Positions 24,680-35,563 of a stretch of 64,000 bases of DNA are shown here, piece after piece. The stretch comes from Cranoglanis bouderius (lineage: Eukaryota > Chordata > Actinopteri > Siluriformes > Cranoglanididae). The notes under the pieces are model-generated. The model had not been told where the DNA came from, did no database searches, and was given only the letters and a program-made list of their open reading frames with translations. The number at the start of each line of letters is the position of its first letter. The first letter of the stretch is position 1. Position numbers and translations under genes: made by a program. The stretch spans positions 30,903,255 through 30,967,254 of the forward strand of contig CM042539.1 of the NCBI GenBank assembly GCA_023630585.1, in the 5' to 3' direction.

Positions 24680-27346
24680 TTACTGAGACTGTGTGCTGAT
24701 GGATGACCCTTGACCCCTGCGTCCGATCATGGATGGGCAGAAGTCGGGGTGGCGGCGTGCGTGCTTGATCAGGTGATCGCTGCGCATGAAGCGTTTGGCA
24801 CATAGTGGGCACTGGAAGCGCTTCTCACCCGTGTGCGTGCGCAGGTGGCGTGCCAGCTCATCAGAACGGGCAAATTTCTTCTCGCAGTTGGCCCAGGTGC
24901 ATGGGAACGGCCTCTCGCCTGAAACACACACAAAACACACCAGACGTTAAAACACCACGACATTCACTTGCTTCTAGATGTGTTAACCAACTTAAAACAC
25001 GGCACCTTTGGTGGCAGACCACCCAATCATTAGCTGAGCATTGTACAACTTTGATTCCAGTGTTTGCACCAACATCTCCAGTTCTTCTACACTGGATGTC
25101 TTATTAATATTATATTGAACATCACTGGAAAATGGTGAGTGAGAAAGGAAGCTGTTGTGGCTTTGTTTTTCAGAGCCAACAGCAAAACTTGGCCTTTTGG
25201 TTGTGATTGTTTCATTGGTTTTCTTGTATCGTAACCGCCATTGTAACTGCGCTAGCAATGTAACATCAGCATGGCACATAAATACCGACTTCTGAGAGGA
25301 ATAACGGGAACAAACGCACTGACAAACAAACAACCATAAGAATCGCTTCACACATAAACATTTCAATATATTTAATGTGTTTCAGGATGGAGTTTTCCTT
25401 TAGCAGTAGGCCTATGTATTTCACTTAACATCAATTTAAAAAAAAAAAAAAACAGAAGAAGAAATTTTCCTGCTGAAAAAAACAATAGAAACCCTCATAG
25501 AATTTGTAATGGTTTTAATGGTTATAATGGGAATTGTATTGGTTTTAACGGAAACGGTAATGGTCCCTGTGGATCTCTACTGGTAATTTGCTGCCTTCTA
25601 TTGGTGCCATGTTATGTTTAGTGGATACCATTAAGGATCTTTGTCCTTAATACATTTCACTATGTAATGGACACCATTTGGTAATGGTTTTAGTGGTTAA
25701 TAGCTGATGTTTTGTAATGTTGTTTGTAGTGGAAACCATTAGAATTTCTGTAATGGTTTCTATTGTTTGTTTTTTTTCCCAGCAGGGTTGTACATTTTGA
25801 ATTTTAAACCAAACCATTCTTATTACAACTACTATTGCTGATATTCCGCTTATGTGAATTCATAAATAAATAACTTAGTTTTCTACTCTAGTAATCTACT
25901 TTTATATTACAGTATAACTCACTATCCACATAATTATTTTACTGTATCCTGTATAACAAAGTAACCAAGTTAACTATAAACCTCATTTATTTAGATTTAT
26001 TTCGAGTCAAGTCTGAGGAGAAATCTGAAGGGGCGTTGCCTTCTTAGCTAGCTGTTTTCCTCAGTGGGGGTGCGCGCGCGAGTCGAACCAAATAACGCGT
26101 TTTGTTTTCGTTTTTTACGATAATCCCAGTGCATTGTTGGATTAAAAAAAAAAAAAAAGGAAGAAGAACAGTTTTCGGACACCACTTTAAAAGGCACACA
26201 TCGAAAATAGTGTGATACATAGTGAATATGACGTAGTTTTGGTTTATACCAGCTAGCTAGCTAAGAACTTAGCTTAGCATAGCGTAACCCATAGCGTGCG
26301 AATCATGAAAACAACGGCTTTAACGGAATGAATGACGCACGCGCTGGTGTGTTTAATAGAAATGTTAGAGCGGATTTAGTAACAAGGGTGTGATTAGACA
26401 TCTGAACGAACAAAAAAAAATGTTTTGTTCGTTACAACTGTCTTGAAGTTCGAGTTCATTTTAAACTAATTTGTGATTAAAACGTTGACATATAGATTAC
26501 CTATGTCCGCCATGATGGATTCGTCAGTCCAAAACAAAAAAAGTAAACAGCAACACTCAACCGCTTTTTAAAAAATATTTGTGTGAGTGAAAATTTTTTT
26601 AGAAATCTTTTTAACCAAGTTTCAAGGCAAACTTGGTCCTTTACACTGGTATAAACAATGTTTACTGTTTGGTGAAAGTTTGAATCGGTGGAGTTGCCAT
26701 GGAAATCTGATTGAACTGTGAGCACGGAGGTGTGAGAGCGTGAGCAGTGTGTGAGAGCGTGAGCAGTGTGTGAGAGCGTGAGCAGTGTGTGAGAGCGTGA
26801 GCAGTGTGTCAGCTTTGTGCTCTCACCTGTGTGCGTCCTGATGTGCGCCTTCAGGTGGGACGATTTTCCGTACACTCGGTCACATCCGTCGAAAGTGCAC
26901 GGGTGGCGCTTAGATGGAGAGCGCGGCGGCGCCGCCGCCCCTCCTCCAACTCCCTCTGCCCACATCTGCTGGGGGGCGTTGCGGTTTACCTGTCCCGGAA
27001 CCGGGGTGCCAGTGGGGGTCGCGGTGCCCGATTCGCACAGCGTGGCATAACCGCTCTCGCCGCACGAGCTCGACGACGACGAGCTGCTGCTGCTGCTGCT
27101 CTCTGAGTTGGCGGACATGGGCCGGAAAGCGGCGTGCGTGTCCGCGAGGTCGACGTCGGCCTCCTTGCCCGCGCCCTCGAGCCTAAGGGTCTCGCGCACC
27201 TCCCTGTCTTCGCTCGAGCCGTCCGCCTCGCCGTGAGGCACGGCCCTGACCCGGCGAAGCACGGGACCGCTCGAGATCGACACCAGACATTCGGCGGCGA
27301 GATAATCGGAGGCGGCGAGATAATCGGAGGCGGCGAACACGGACAT
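24680..27346 (-). CDS. Kruppel-like zinc-finger transcription factor, KLF9/13/16 group
   Basis: Two exons on the minus strand: 27346-26827 and 24918-24680 (759 nt, 252 aa, stop TAA). The N-terminus (SDYLAAECLVSIS) matches the DYxAAxCLVSxS motif with which KLF9/13/16 recruit Sin3 co-repressor. The middle is Ser/Pro-rich with a run of about 12 serines. Three C-terminal C2H2 fingers bind GC/GT-box DNA: HPCTFDGCDRVYGKSSHLKA, FPCTWANCEKKFARSDELAR and FQCPLCAKRFMRSDHLIKHA, with TGE linkers. The intron splits the first linker (ACAG|GTGAGA ... TTTCAG|GCGAG), the usual position for this group. The start was chosen at 27346 (MSVFAASDYLAA) because relatives begin just before this motif. An in-frame ATG at 27421 would add 25 residues. 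It resembles KLF9/KLF13 more than KLF16 in finger 3, but the exact orthologue is not decided. Confidence 0.92.
25469..25786. repeat. MITE with ~35-bp terminal inverted repeats in the KLF intron
   Basis: The left end CCTGCTGAAAAAAACAATAG and the right end, ...CTATTGTTTG...CCCAGCAGG, are inverted copies. The interior is built of GGTTTTAATGGTTA/ TAATGGTTTTAGTGG-like repeats and ACCATTA inversions. Non-coding, 318 bp. No target duplication identified. Confidence 0.7.
26731..26806. repeat. Four perfect 19-bp tandem repeats beside the KLF splice donor
   Basis: The unit TGTGAGAGCGTGAGCAGTG repeats four times on the plus strand, starting about 20 bp inside the intron from the exon 1 donor (donor GTGAGA is the complement of 26821-26826). 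Confidence 0.95.
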
Positions 27347-27760
27347 TATCTCGCGCGTATCGTATTTCCACACCGAAACAACAAAGCGCGTGGGGCGCGC
27401 GGACGATGTCTCGGTTCCCACACCGTTCTTCAGATGAATTTTTTTTTAAAGAAAACCGTCGACTTCGCTTCTCCTCTCCTTAAACGCAGTCCATATGAAC
27501 GCGGCGAACCAAAATTTCACATCTAACTTGCTACAAGAAAAGCAGGAAACTAGCGCGTGCCTGGATCCCTTAAGCCCCAACGTGGTGTCCTACCTTACCC
27601 TCTTCGTTGTTTCATTGTGCGTGAGTGCGGTAAAGCCGCTGGACGCGCAGGCCACACCCCCACATACTCGTGTAAGAGTAGGCGGAGAAGGAAGCTAGAT
27701 GCACGTGACGTTCAGAGTGACGCAACTGAGGGCGTGGAGCGAAACGAGTGGGTGTGTCTG
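26830..27760. promoter_or_regulatory. CpG-rich island covering KLF exon 1 and its promoter side
   Basis: Marked rise in GC and CpG content (for example GCGCGGCGGCGCCGCCGCCC, CTCGACGACGACGAG) within strongly AT-rich flanks. It spans the first exon and about 400 bp upstream of the ATG on the minus strand, where the promoter is expected. No TATA box was identified, as is usual for CpG-island promoters. Confidence 0.7.
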
Positions 27761-28126
27761 AAACGGAAAGCAGATACCATGCTGCCTCATGAGTCAGCGC
27801 CCTAATATGAGTGTTTTTGGGTTTTGTTTTTTTTTTGCATTTTTAGTAGAGAAAGTCATGTTTCCTGTGTCTCAGTACTTTTTTTTTTTTTTTTTTTTTT
27901 TTTTAGCACACTCCTGTCACTCTGAGGTCTCCTGTTCCCCTTTAGGGAGAGCCCCTTAACGTCTCATGACTTTTGTCAGCTCAAATACAGTGTTATATAA
28001 GATATAAAGTGTAGACGTCACGAGCAAAATGTACCCATACGGCATCGAGACCTGACATTGTTCATGAATTAAAAAAATTAAAATCGTATTCTTTAGATCT
28101 GTACTAATGCAGCTAATCCAATCACA

Positions 28127-28290
28127 TGCAGTGGTATCTCAGGGGTTAAGATGTTGGGCTACTGATCAGAAGGTGGTGAGTTCAAAACCCGCCCTTGAGC
28201 AAGGCCCTCAACTGCTCAGATGTATAAATGAAATAAATGTAAGTCGCTCCGGATAAGGGCGTCTGCCAAATGCTGTAAACGTAGAGACAT
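28127..28290 (+). repeat. tRNA-derived SINE with GTAAGTCGCTCCGGATAAGG tail
   Basis: Starts with a tRNA-like head (GTATCTCAGGGGTTAAGATG, GAGTTCAAAACCCGCC) and ends with GTAAGTCGCTCCGGATAAGG followed by CGTCTGCCAAATGC. This 3' domain is widespread in fish SINEs. Confidence 0.75.
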
Positions 28291-28834
28291 TATCAGAGAG
28301 GGAAATGTCACAGATCTTTATGGGTTCTTCATTTCATTTATCCTCACTGGCCTGATTAGTGAAGTGGTTTGTACAAAAAAAAAAAAGTTGAGGAAAACAT
28401 TGTTGAAAGACAGAGGAGTATGTGTTTATTCTCTCAAATTCTGTTCAGTCAGTGGCGCCAGTCAGAAAAGCTCTACTATGAAACAAAACATAATCGCTTC
28501 AGATTGGATTAATTGTAGCCATGAACGATCAAGTGATTGACTTTTATAAGCAACAAATTTTATCTAATTTGACTTGTACAGATTTAGTCTATTATTTATT
28601 CTAATTCTAGCCAAACAAAATCGAACTGTGTTACTTCATTAAAAGCATTCACGTTCATCTTCAACTTCCATAAGCGCTTCATCCTGGTCAGGGTTGTAGT
28701 GGATCTGGAGCTTGTCAGGAATACTCCCTGGATTTTGGGAGGAAACCAGAGAACAATGAGGAAACCCATACGGATGATGCTGGGAGCACTAAAGCAACCC
28801 TTGCTGCTATTACACCCAGTTCACCCCCTCACCC

Positions 28835-29160
28835 ACTGATTTTCTCCCTAATTTAGTCTTGGAAAATTCCCACCCCTCAGTTAGGTCTCCCGTATCATAC
28901 AACAGCTACCAGTCCGGGAGAGTGAAGGCTATCACGTGCTTCCTCCTAGACATTCCTTTTCAAACTGCTGCTCATGCTGCATCACAGGGCAGCGTAACAC
29001 ACTCTGAGGAAAGCGTCATCCACCCCCTTCCACATACATGACCTCTCAGATGCCCGTGATTGGCTAGTGTCACCGAGAGGCCAGTTTTGTTCTCTTGGAC
29101 TCCCGGTGGATGGCTGTGGCACTGTCGGGATTCGAACTCGCGATCTTTGGACGATAATCA
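28835..29160 (+). repeat. Interspersed repeat, ~325 bp, second copy at 40460
   Basis: Shares an ordered series of motifs with 40460-40800: TTTCTCCC, a CAGCTACCAG/GGGAGAGTGAAGGCT block, CTGCTCATGCTGCATCACAG, GAGGAAAGCG, GGATGGCTGTGGCACTGTCG and a terminal ATTCGAACTCGCGATC that looks like a tRNA T-loop. Probably a SINE family. Confidence 0.6.
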
Positions 29161-31106
29161 AATAAGCTATATGTCTGTTTTTATCTCCTGACAAGTTTTT
29201 ACCAACATTTGTATTAATCACGTGCATATCACTACCCAGGTAACATTGTGTGATTAAAACCAGGCACAGGGACTGGACCAGTGTACAAGCAGACCTAATA
29301 CGGACTGGAAACAGCACCATTCTGTACTGTACTGTCCAGTGGAAAAACACTTTTGTCCAAATAGCTCAAATGTCAATGGTTGTCTACTGTCATAATGTAA
29401 ACATACCACCCCCCCCCCCAAAAAAAAAAAAAAAAAAAAAAAAAAATGCAGATATATTAAAATGCACAAGTGCACAAAAACAATTTATATACATGGTAAT
29501 CTATTTCTATTGTACATATCAGTGTAAAAGTTGTACTGCCTCAAGTCTTTTGTACACTTTTCTGGCCACAACCTTCAGAATCCGATAAGCCGGTTTCCAA
29601 CAGGAAAACAAGCCTTCGAACACAATGAAACACTCAGCTTTCCCCTTAACTATTCCTGAAGAATTTGTTTTCATTCCAGACACACCCAAGCATAAGATGC
29701 AATACCTGTTCCTATTTCACTTTAAATGCCCCGCTCACGATTTGATTGCACAAATGTCGCAGCTTTTCTTCATCACAAATATGTCCTTGATTATGTAATT
29801 ATGTAATCTGTGTCAGTCCTTTGTTCACTTTCGTTCTTCATTTCGAAATTGTTTTGCACATATCGTATTCTTATTCTATTTGACAATTTTTTTTTTAAAT
29901 ATTAATTTATATCACATTCTCAAATCTGATTGGTCAGATTGGACTTTCTATTATGTGAGTGCCTTGCGTAATTACAAATAATTTCTAGCAAAAACGTTCT
30001 TCTCCGAGAAAGCTAATCATGTCTGGCATATTCTCTGACATGTTTATGAGATAATCATGTCAGTTGTATGACACATGGTTCAGCTAAAGTGTAATTAATT
30101 ATGTTTTTCAGTTGAATTGTTCACAGTGTATGTATTAGCAATGTAACTCAATACGAATACACTATTCGGAATGAATAATCAAATTCTGTGGTCTGAATCG
30201 ATACAAAGACTGATATGAATAACAGGAGCACGATTAATGTTTTTCCAGTTCAAATGCAGATACAGGTACAGATAGTACGGATAGTGGCATTTCGTTACAA
30301 GCTCATTTAACTCTCCTGGCTCCTTCTTCAACGTATGATGATCTGTTATGCTCGTCTGCAATTTTAGAACCATATACCACATTACACCATCATCAACTTC
30401 CTCCCATAATGTGCTCTGCCTCCTCAAAGATCTTTTTTTGGAAATAACCTTTTTTGATAATAACTTGTTTTGGAATATAATTATTCAGAAGTACGTATTA
30501 TGTGGGAAAGCTTAAGAGTGTATAATTAGTCCACTATAATGGAACTCAACAGCGTCATTTTATATACAGATTCAGTGTTATGAGGCCAAGCTGCAATTAT
30601 GCACATTATGGGTATTATGGCTCTCCAAATTGACCATATTTACAATTCGGTTATATTGTTTATAAGGTTGAGGTGAGTAGGTAGCGAGTAGTCAATCAGT
30701 AGATGTGGAAAAACACATCACAAACTTGACCTGTGATCCCGACATATAAAAAAATACACATAGATGATAGCTCAACTCACACAGTGAAGGGAATACATTA
30801 ACAGGACTGAAATTTATTAGGACACAAATATATTTCACAAACTGTAATTTAAGTGACATGATTTCAGTAAAAGGTTTGCCATTTATTACTTAAAGATTTT
30901 GAACCCCCTGACTTAAAGTAAAGAAAATTCTCCCTTTCAGTGACCATTCTGCCTCCATTTTATAAACCCATGGAAAATTAATCTAACAAAGTCACCGACT
31001 TCATGCATGTGAGACAGCTTGCTACTTGATTAAAACCCTCAGACATCTATGCCCATTTCTTAAATATGTAGTTCAAAAAAATGTCCCTATTTCACATAGA
31101 TGTGGT

Positions 31107-31111
31107 AATTG
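31107..31111. other. Target site duplication (AATTG), left
   Basis: AATTG immediately precedes TGTTAGG at the left tip of the palindromic element, and the same five bases follow its right tip at 32199-32203. Confidence 0.8.
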
Positions 31112-32198
31112 TGTTAGGTCGCGCAAAAAGCGCGACTTCAATTACCAGAACTCTCATTCACACACTCCACACTACATTTCCCAGCCAGCTCGGCGGCCTA
31201 CAAACATGGCCGCCAGGGACTACAACACCCAGAGCACCCACACACTACCACGGTCACAATCACCTTCCTTCTAATCCCGCACACCTGTGTCTTCTATCTC
31301 ACAGGCACTTTATTTAAGGACTTTTGTGTTACAGGTTGGACGCGAAGTATTGTTTGTTCTCCCGAATCTTACCTCACTGAGCAATTGAATTCTGGACTGA
31401 TTCTCACGGCATTGACCTCAAAGCTAAGTACCTTGGATTCCGACTTCCTCTAAAGCCCTCTTTCTGTTTATACATCTCGGTGATAGTTTAACGTGCACTT
31501 GTGTCTGATTTCTGTTAGCACACTTTATGTCTTGATCACTAATTTATGTAAAAGGTTTCTGGGTGCTTATTTATCCTGTGTCCTTTCTACATGTGTGCTG
31601 AATAAAGTGACAAAGTTTTTGACCGCAACTGTGTCCACTGTGTGACTTCGCAGGTTATCGTGGCAAAGATTATACAATCTCTCAAATCGTTAGCGCTAGC
31701 AGTAAAAACACACAATTAGCATCGAAAAGGAAAAACGGAAAATAAGCACCCAGAACCTTTTTACATAAATTAGTGGTCAAGACATAAAGTGTGCTAACAG
31801 AAATCAGACACAAGTGCACGTTAAACTATCACCGAGATGTATAAACAGAAAGAGGGCTTTAGAGGAAGTCGGAATCCAAGGTACTTAGCTTTGAGGTCAA
31901 TGCCGTGAGAATCAGTCCAGAATTCAATTGCTCAGTGAGGTAAGATTCGGGAGAACAAACAATACTTCGCGTCCAACCTGTAACACAAAAGTCCTTAAAT
32001 AAAGTGCTTGTGAGATAGAAGACAGGTGTGCGGGATTAGAAGGAAGGTGATTGTGACCGTGGTAGTGTGTGGGTGCTCTGGGTGTTGTAGTCCCTGGCGG
32101 CCATGTTTGTAGGCCGCCGAGCTTGCTGGGAAATGTAGTGTGGAGTGTGTGAATGAGAGTTCTGGTAATTGAAGTCGCGCTTTTTGTGCGACCTAACA
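31112..32198. mobile_element. Palindromic element: ~460-bp inverted arms, 167-bp loop, TGT...ACA ends
   Basis: The left arm (31112-31572) and right arm (31740-32198) are near-perfect reverse complements (only scattered differences, e.g. CCAGCCAGC against CCAGCAAGC). The ends are TGTTAGGTCGC and GCGACCTAACA, flanked by a 5-bp AATTG duplication, so the whole 1,087 bp moved as one unit. Each tip carries its own small hairpin (GTCGCGC-AAAAA-GCGCGAC on the left). The left arm has a TATA-like CTTTATTTAAGG (~31308) and the loop has AATAAAGTG (~31601). This order resembles U3-R of an LTR. No coding capacity is seen. It is either a foldback-type DNA transposon or an LTR-derived insertion with two U3 ends. 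Confidence 0.85.
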
Positions 32199-32203
32199 AA
32201 TTG
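32199..32203. other. Target site duplication (AATTG), right
   Basis: Right-hand copy of the duplication flanking the palindromic element. The TA target of the Tc1/mariner-like element begins at the very next base (32204). Confidence 0.8.
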
Positions 32204-32205
32204 TA

Positions 32206-33775
32206 GTAACCCCATTTCTATAAAAGTTGGGATTTTTTTTCTAAAATGCAATAAAAACCAAAAATCTGTGATTTGTCAAGTCTCTTGAAACTTTAATTAA
32301 CTGTCAAAAGTACAAAGAAATGATATTCAATGTTTTCACTGACCAACTTCATTGTATTTTGTAAATGTAAACAAATTTAGAATTTGATGCCTTCAACACA
32401 AGAAAAGCTGGGACATAAGCAAAATAAGAGTGAAAAGTTTGTAGAATATTCTAGTAACACCATTTTGGAGGATCAGGTTCATTGGTAACGGGGGATGGTA
32501 TCAGGATTGGGCATAAAAGGAGCATCCACCGAAAGCTCGGTCTTTGCAAGTAAGGATTGCTCATGGTTCACCACTTTGTGCCAAATTTCGTGAGAGAATT
32601 GTCAGTCAGTTCAAAAAGAACCTTGCTCAATGCAAGACTGAAAAGAATTTAGGTCTTTCACCATCTACAGTGCATAATATTGTGAAAAAATTCAGGGAAT
32701 CCGGTGAAATCTCATTGCGTAAAGGGCAAGGCTGGAAACCACCGTTGGATGTGCAAGACCTTCAAGCCCTCAGGCGGCATTGCCTGAGAAATCATCATGC
32801 TACTGTGATAAATATAACCATGTGGGCTCGGGAGTACTTCGGAAAACCGTTGTCACTTAACACAGTCCGCCGCTGCATCGAGAAATGCAACCTGAAACTC
32901 TATTACGCAAGGAGGAAGCCACACGTCAACTCTATGCAGCAACGCCGCCGAGTTCTCTGGGCCCAAGCTCATCTCAGATGGACTGAAAGGCAGTGGAAAT
33001 GTGTGCTGTGGTCAGATGAGTCCATGTTTCAGCTTGTTTTCGGGAGAAATGGACTTCGATTTCTCCGTGCCAAAGATGAAAAAGACCAACTGGACTGTTA
33101 TAAGCATAAGGTGCAAAAGCCAGCATCTGTTATGTATGGGGGTGCATCAGTGCCCACGGCATGGGTGACTCACATATGTGTGAAGGTACCACTGACGCAG
33201 AGGCATATATTGGGATTTTAGAGACACATATGCTGCCATCAAGGCAACGTCTTTTCCCAGGAAGTCCATGGTTATTTCAGCAGGACAATGCCAGGCCTGT
33301 GTACGTTTTACAACAGCATGGCTTCATAGACACAGGTTGCGTGCGCTTGACTGGCCTGCCAGCAGTCCAGATCTGTCTCCTATGGCGCATCATGAAGAGG
33401 AAAATCAGACAGTGGAGACCACGGACGGTTGAGCAGCTGAAGTCTTGTATCAAGCAAGAATGGGCAAAAATTCCACTTGCAAAACTGCAACAATTAGTAT
33501 CCTCAGTTCCCAAACCATTAAAAAGTGTAATTAAAAGGAACGGTGATGTAACACAGCATGTGGGGTTAAAACATGCCTCTGTCCCAACTTTTTTTGAGTG
33601 TGTTGAAGGCATCAAATTCTAAATTTGTTTATAATTTACAAAATACAATTAAGTTGGTCAGTGAAAACATTGAATATCTGTTCTTTGTACTTTTGTCAGT
33701 TAATTAAAGTTTCATGAGACTTGACTATTCACAGATTTTTGTTTTTATTCCCAACTTTTATGGAAATGGGGTTAG
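32206..33775 (+). mobile_element. Tc1/mariner-like transposon, degenerate, flanked by TA
   Basis: Left end GTAACCCCATTTCTATAAAA and right end (reverse complement) CTAACCCCATTTCCATAAAA. The inverted repeats run ~175-195 bp with many small differences, and both outer edges abut TA dinucleotides (32204-32205, 33776-33777), the Tc1/mariner target. Size 1,570 bp with one transposase frame inside. The inverted repeats differ at roughly one position in ten, and the transposase is broken, so the copy is old and immobile on its own. Confidence 0.88.
32544..33622 (+). pseudogene. Tc1-family transposase, frameshifted
   Basis: The first frame (32544-33221) begins with a helix-turn-helix region (GLSPSTVHNIVKKFRESGE), followed by a second DNA-binding part (LSLNTVRRCIEKCNL) and the first catalytic Asp in VLWSDES. 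The frame then shifts near 33160-33220. The second frame (to 33622) has the second Asp in FQQDNA and a typical C-terminus (VEQLKSCIKQEWAKIP). The segment that should carry the third acidic residue is out of frame at about 33348-33410: WPASSPDLSP is readable only in another frame, and the residue that should follow is altered. No active enzyme is expected. Confidence 0.85.
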
Positions 33776-33777
33776 TA

Positions 33778-35563
33778 CATTTTTATAACATATCATTTCA
33801 ATACAGATAGAACAACTACTACACTATGACTACCTAACACTTTGGTGTCCTGTCATAGGTTCCCAAAAAGCGTTTGGGTTAATTGGGGACCAAAGCAAAT
33901 ACAATAAAACAAACAAGTGACTGTATAGTACCAAGGTCTTTTTTAGCTAAATCCATCATGCTAAATCCTTTGTGCACTTTTAAGACAATTAAAGCACACG
34001 TAGAAACACCATCAAGAAAATGGTGGTTCAACATTTATATGTGTGCAGTTTGCTAAATTAAGCAGTGATAACTAACTTTTTAGAGAAGCTTTGCATGTTC
34101 CAGCAATTGGATTTAAAAGACAAAATAAAAAAAAACTGAAAAGCTTTATTGTTAGTGTTGGATCAAGTTAAAGATTAGGTTTGTCCCAGAACCTCCAGTG
34201 GTTCTCCTTCAGCAGGAACTTAAGTTTCGGTACTTAAGAGCGACCCAGGTAGCTAAACCTACAGACTTTCTCAGGCTTTGTGGAATTCCACTGGCTCTCA
34301 CAGATCCAAAACACGGACTTGAAGGTCTGAAACCACAAAAACAGATGATCCTACGTCGGCGTCCTGGGATGTCCTGGGATTTTCTCCTCAAAGGAGTGTT
34401 CAGGAGGAAAGCGTTTTTTGTTATCCAAAGGTTCGCTGGTGGTTGTCTTGCTCCTAACCTCATTGAGGGCCGCATTTTCTGAGCTTGCTTCCTCCTCCTA
34501 AACAAAGTGGTATGCCATAGTAGAGTGCAGTGACTGCCCAATGTTTACATTATTGAATCATGATAATAAAATAAATCTGTGATATAATCATATAGTGCAG
34601 TTCAATTAATAGCCAGTATGTGGCAGTGTGTGACTCATTAAAAGAACTATAAACACGGATTATGCAGCTCAGGAGCTCAGTCCTGCTTCGGTTTGAGAAA
34701 TGAGCATCACACTGGTGATTTGACTTGACTCTGTAGAATGAAATTTCATTTTTTTAATGCTGGGTTAATCTCTACTTCAGATCACCTCTAACCACTCGTG
34801 TACAGTACATGTTATTAAATACTATTATTTGTTACAAATGATTCCTGCATAGTTACTTTGGAGTAGAATTAGCATGTAAATCGTATGTCCTGTCTATATA
34901 ATAAGTTACAATAAGACACCCAACTGAGCTCAAATGAGCATTACAATTAAATTCAACCCTGTCAGTCAAAAAAAAAAAAAAAAAAACGGATGGCTTGTTT
35001 TTATTTGAGCTAGCCCTATTTAAATTACATTTCCAATTAATTTCCAATAAACTTGTTTACTATCTTTTGTGTGAATATACACTATATATAATTCTACTTG
35101 TTTAATACATATCTTGTCTGCCATTAAGTATAATCTTGGACTAAATAACGTTGTGACTGGGAAATCTTTTAAATATTACTTTGTACTTGAAAACTACTAC
35201 CTTACAGCCTTCTTTCAATCTGCATTAAAGTTATGGGGGAGAAAAAACAATGCTTCAAACCACAGGCGATGCACTTATGAGTCATCAAAAACTCTTTTCA
35301 CAAAGAACACAGGCAAACTTGCCAATCAAACCAAAAACTACTTTATCTAAAAACTGTACTATGACTCATTTTGTACATATAGTACCTTAAGGTTGTGTGG
35401 TTTTATTTGGTGGAACCCGCTCAGTCAGGCCTCCTGCTGGGGAACCGTTCTTCTTATTCGTTCATTCCCTGACATACTCACCACTCACGTGGACTCTCCT
35501 GTTCCTAAGAAACATCCATGCAAGGCATTTCTTCAATTCCAGCTGCAGTTGGATTCCAAGGTC
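33778..35563. other. Interval between the Tc1-like element and the lipid-transfer gene
   Basis: No recognised gene. One open frame of 94 codons (34198-34482) has no supporting features. The region just upstream of 35564 should hold the promoter of the lipid-transfer gene, but no TATA box or other site stood out. Confidence 0.5.

Larger units (their letters stand above)
27761..31106. other. Gene-free interval upstream of the KLF gene
   Basis: No exon-like frame on either strand. It contains homopolymer tracts (T run at 27881, C/A run at 29409-29445), two SINE-like repeats and a partial copy of the CTGACCAATCAG repeat family near 29920-30000 in reverse orientation. The rest is AT-rich with no recognised content. 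Confidence 0.6.

Noticed and set aside
26731..26806. Possible CRISPR-like repeat array
   Set aside because: Direct head-to-tail repeats with no spacers, in a vertebrate intron.
26501..26826. Continuation of the KLF exon 1 frame past the first zinc finger
   Set aside because: It runs through a consensus splice donor into the 19-bp tandem repeats and loses zinc fingers 2 and 3, which are found intact in a separate exon with matching phase.
31026..32251. Four short mirrored open frames encoding the same peptides on both strands
   Set aside because: They are the same sequence read from the two arms of the palindromic element and have no recognisable domain.
34198..34541. Overlapping open frames of 94 and 110 codons
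   Set aside because: No splice context, no domain, and both strands are open by chance. Not supportable as a gene.
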